A stretch of DNA of 6,604 nucleotides from Opitutaceae bacterium. GTDB taxonomy: Bacteria; Verrucomicrobiota; Verrucomicrobiia; Opitutales; Opitutaceae. Below the pieces are notes generated by a model. It was not told the origin of the DNA. It was given only the letters and a program-made list of their open reading frames with translations, and did no database searches. Positions 6,208 to 6,604 of this stretch are shown piece by piece. The stretch spans positions 1 through 6,604 of the forward strand of contig JANXSC010000556.1 in the NCBI GenBank assembly GCA_025352845.1, given 5' to 3'. Positions within the stretch are counted from its first letter, which is position 1. Each line of letters opens with the position of its first letter. A program made the translations under genes and the position numbers.

Positions 6208-6604
6208 ATGCCGCCCATCCACCCCGACCGCATCCTGATGGTTTACAACGCCGACGAGGGGCTCTTCAACGCGATCAACGACTGGGCGCACAAGATGTTT
6301 TCGCCCGAGACCTACGAGTGCCCGCTCTGCCGTTTCACCTATGGGCTCGGCGGCATGTTGAAGCCGTGGAAGACCTTCATCGAGCAGCAGCCCTGTCCGG
6401 TGCAATTTCTCTACCGGCCCTATTTTCGCAAAGCCCACCCCGGCTTCGCCGCGGAGCCGCTGCCGATCGTGCTCGTGGAAAGCCGGGGCGTGCTGCAGGC
6501 GCTGCTCACCGCGGCGGAAATTTCCGATGTCGACGGCCTCCCGAACTTGATCAACCGGATGCAGCTGCGGCTGGAAACCTGGCGTCCGCCCGAAGCAGCG
6601 CCGG
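6208..6604 (+). CDS. Conserved hypothetical protein with CxxC motif (3' end outside window)
   Basis: An open frame from ATG 6208 runs 132 codons to the window edge without a stop. The start RILMVYNADEGLFNAI (8-23) looks like the first beta strand and loop of the protein. It is followed by AHKMFSPETYECPLCRFTYG (27-46) with C38 and C41, MLKPWKTFI (50-58) and CPVQFLYR (63-70). I recall similar bacterial proteins with YNAD...HK..SP.TY.C.LC..TYG, sometimes annotated as GTPase without any visible P-loop. No Walker A motif is present in the part seen, so that name is not supported. The CxxC pair plus C63 could bind metal or act as a redox pair. An in-frame ATG at 6238 is possible but would remove part of the first strand. 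It lies 53 bases after the hydroxylase stop on the same strand. Confidence 0.75.
   Translation, partial: MPPIHPDRILMVYNADEGLFNAINDWAHKMFSPETYECPLCRFTYGLGGMLKPWKTFIEQQPCPVQFLYRPYFRKAHPGFAAEPLPIVLVESRGVLQALLTAAEISDVDGLPNLINRMQLRLETWRPPEAAP

Overview
The window is a GC-rich stretch of bacterial chromosome. It is densely coded, and every gene I can support lies on the + strand. Gene content and the style of the proteins suggest a Verrucomicrobiota member, most likely Opitutales/Opitutaceae. The clues are a DUF5069 protein, a one-pass anti-sigma-like protein of a type I associate with that group, and start codons preceded by short pyrimidine-rich stretches instead of Shine-Dalgarno sequences. The taxonomic call is inference; there is no rRNA or marker gene here.

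Layout: (1) Positions 2-73 hold the last codons of an upstream gene, whose stop overlaps the next start as ATGA. (2) 70-807 encodes a membrane-anchored anti-sigma-like protein. (3) 819-4352 is an arsenosugar biosynthesis cluster: arsM (arsenite S-adenosylmethionine methyltransferase), one long gene fusing the two arsenosugar-associated transferase families (TIGR04282 NTP-transferase-like plus TIGR04283 GT2 glycosyltransferase), and arsS (radical SAM). (4) 4381-4941 encodes an exported peroxiredoxin-like protein. (5) 4949-5392 encodes a DUF5069 protein. (6) 5411-6154 encodes an integral-membrane fatty acid hydroxylase/sterol desaturase family protein. (7) 6208 to the window edge is the start of a conserved hypothetical protein with a CxxC motif.

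How they work together: in the known scheme, ArsM methylates trivalent arsenic to a dimethyl form. ArsS then joins a 5'-deoxyadenosyl group to it, giving the nucleoside precursor of arsenosugars. The two transferase families are linked to the later glycosyl steps mainly by genomic association. Here all of these fit in three genes, with an ATGA overlap between the fusion and arsS. The anti-sigma-like gene ends only 11 bases before arsM, so regulation by an extracytoplasmic-function sigma factor or co-transcription is conceivable but unproven. The genes after arsS are closely spaced and co-oriented, but their link to arsenic is only by position. No tRNA, rRNA, CRISPR array, insertion sequence or convincing terminator was seen, and no non-coding gap exceeds about 55 bases.
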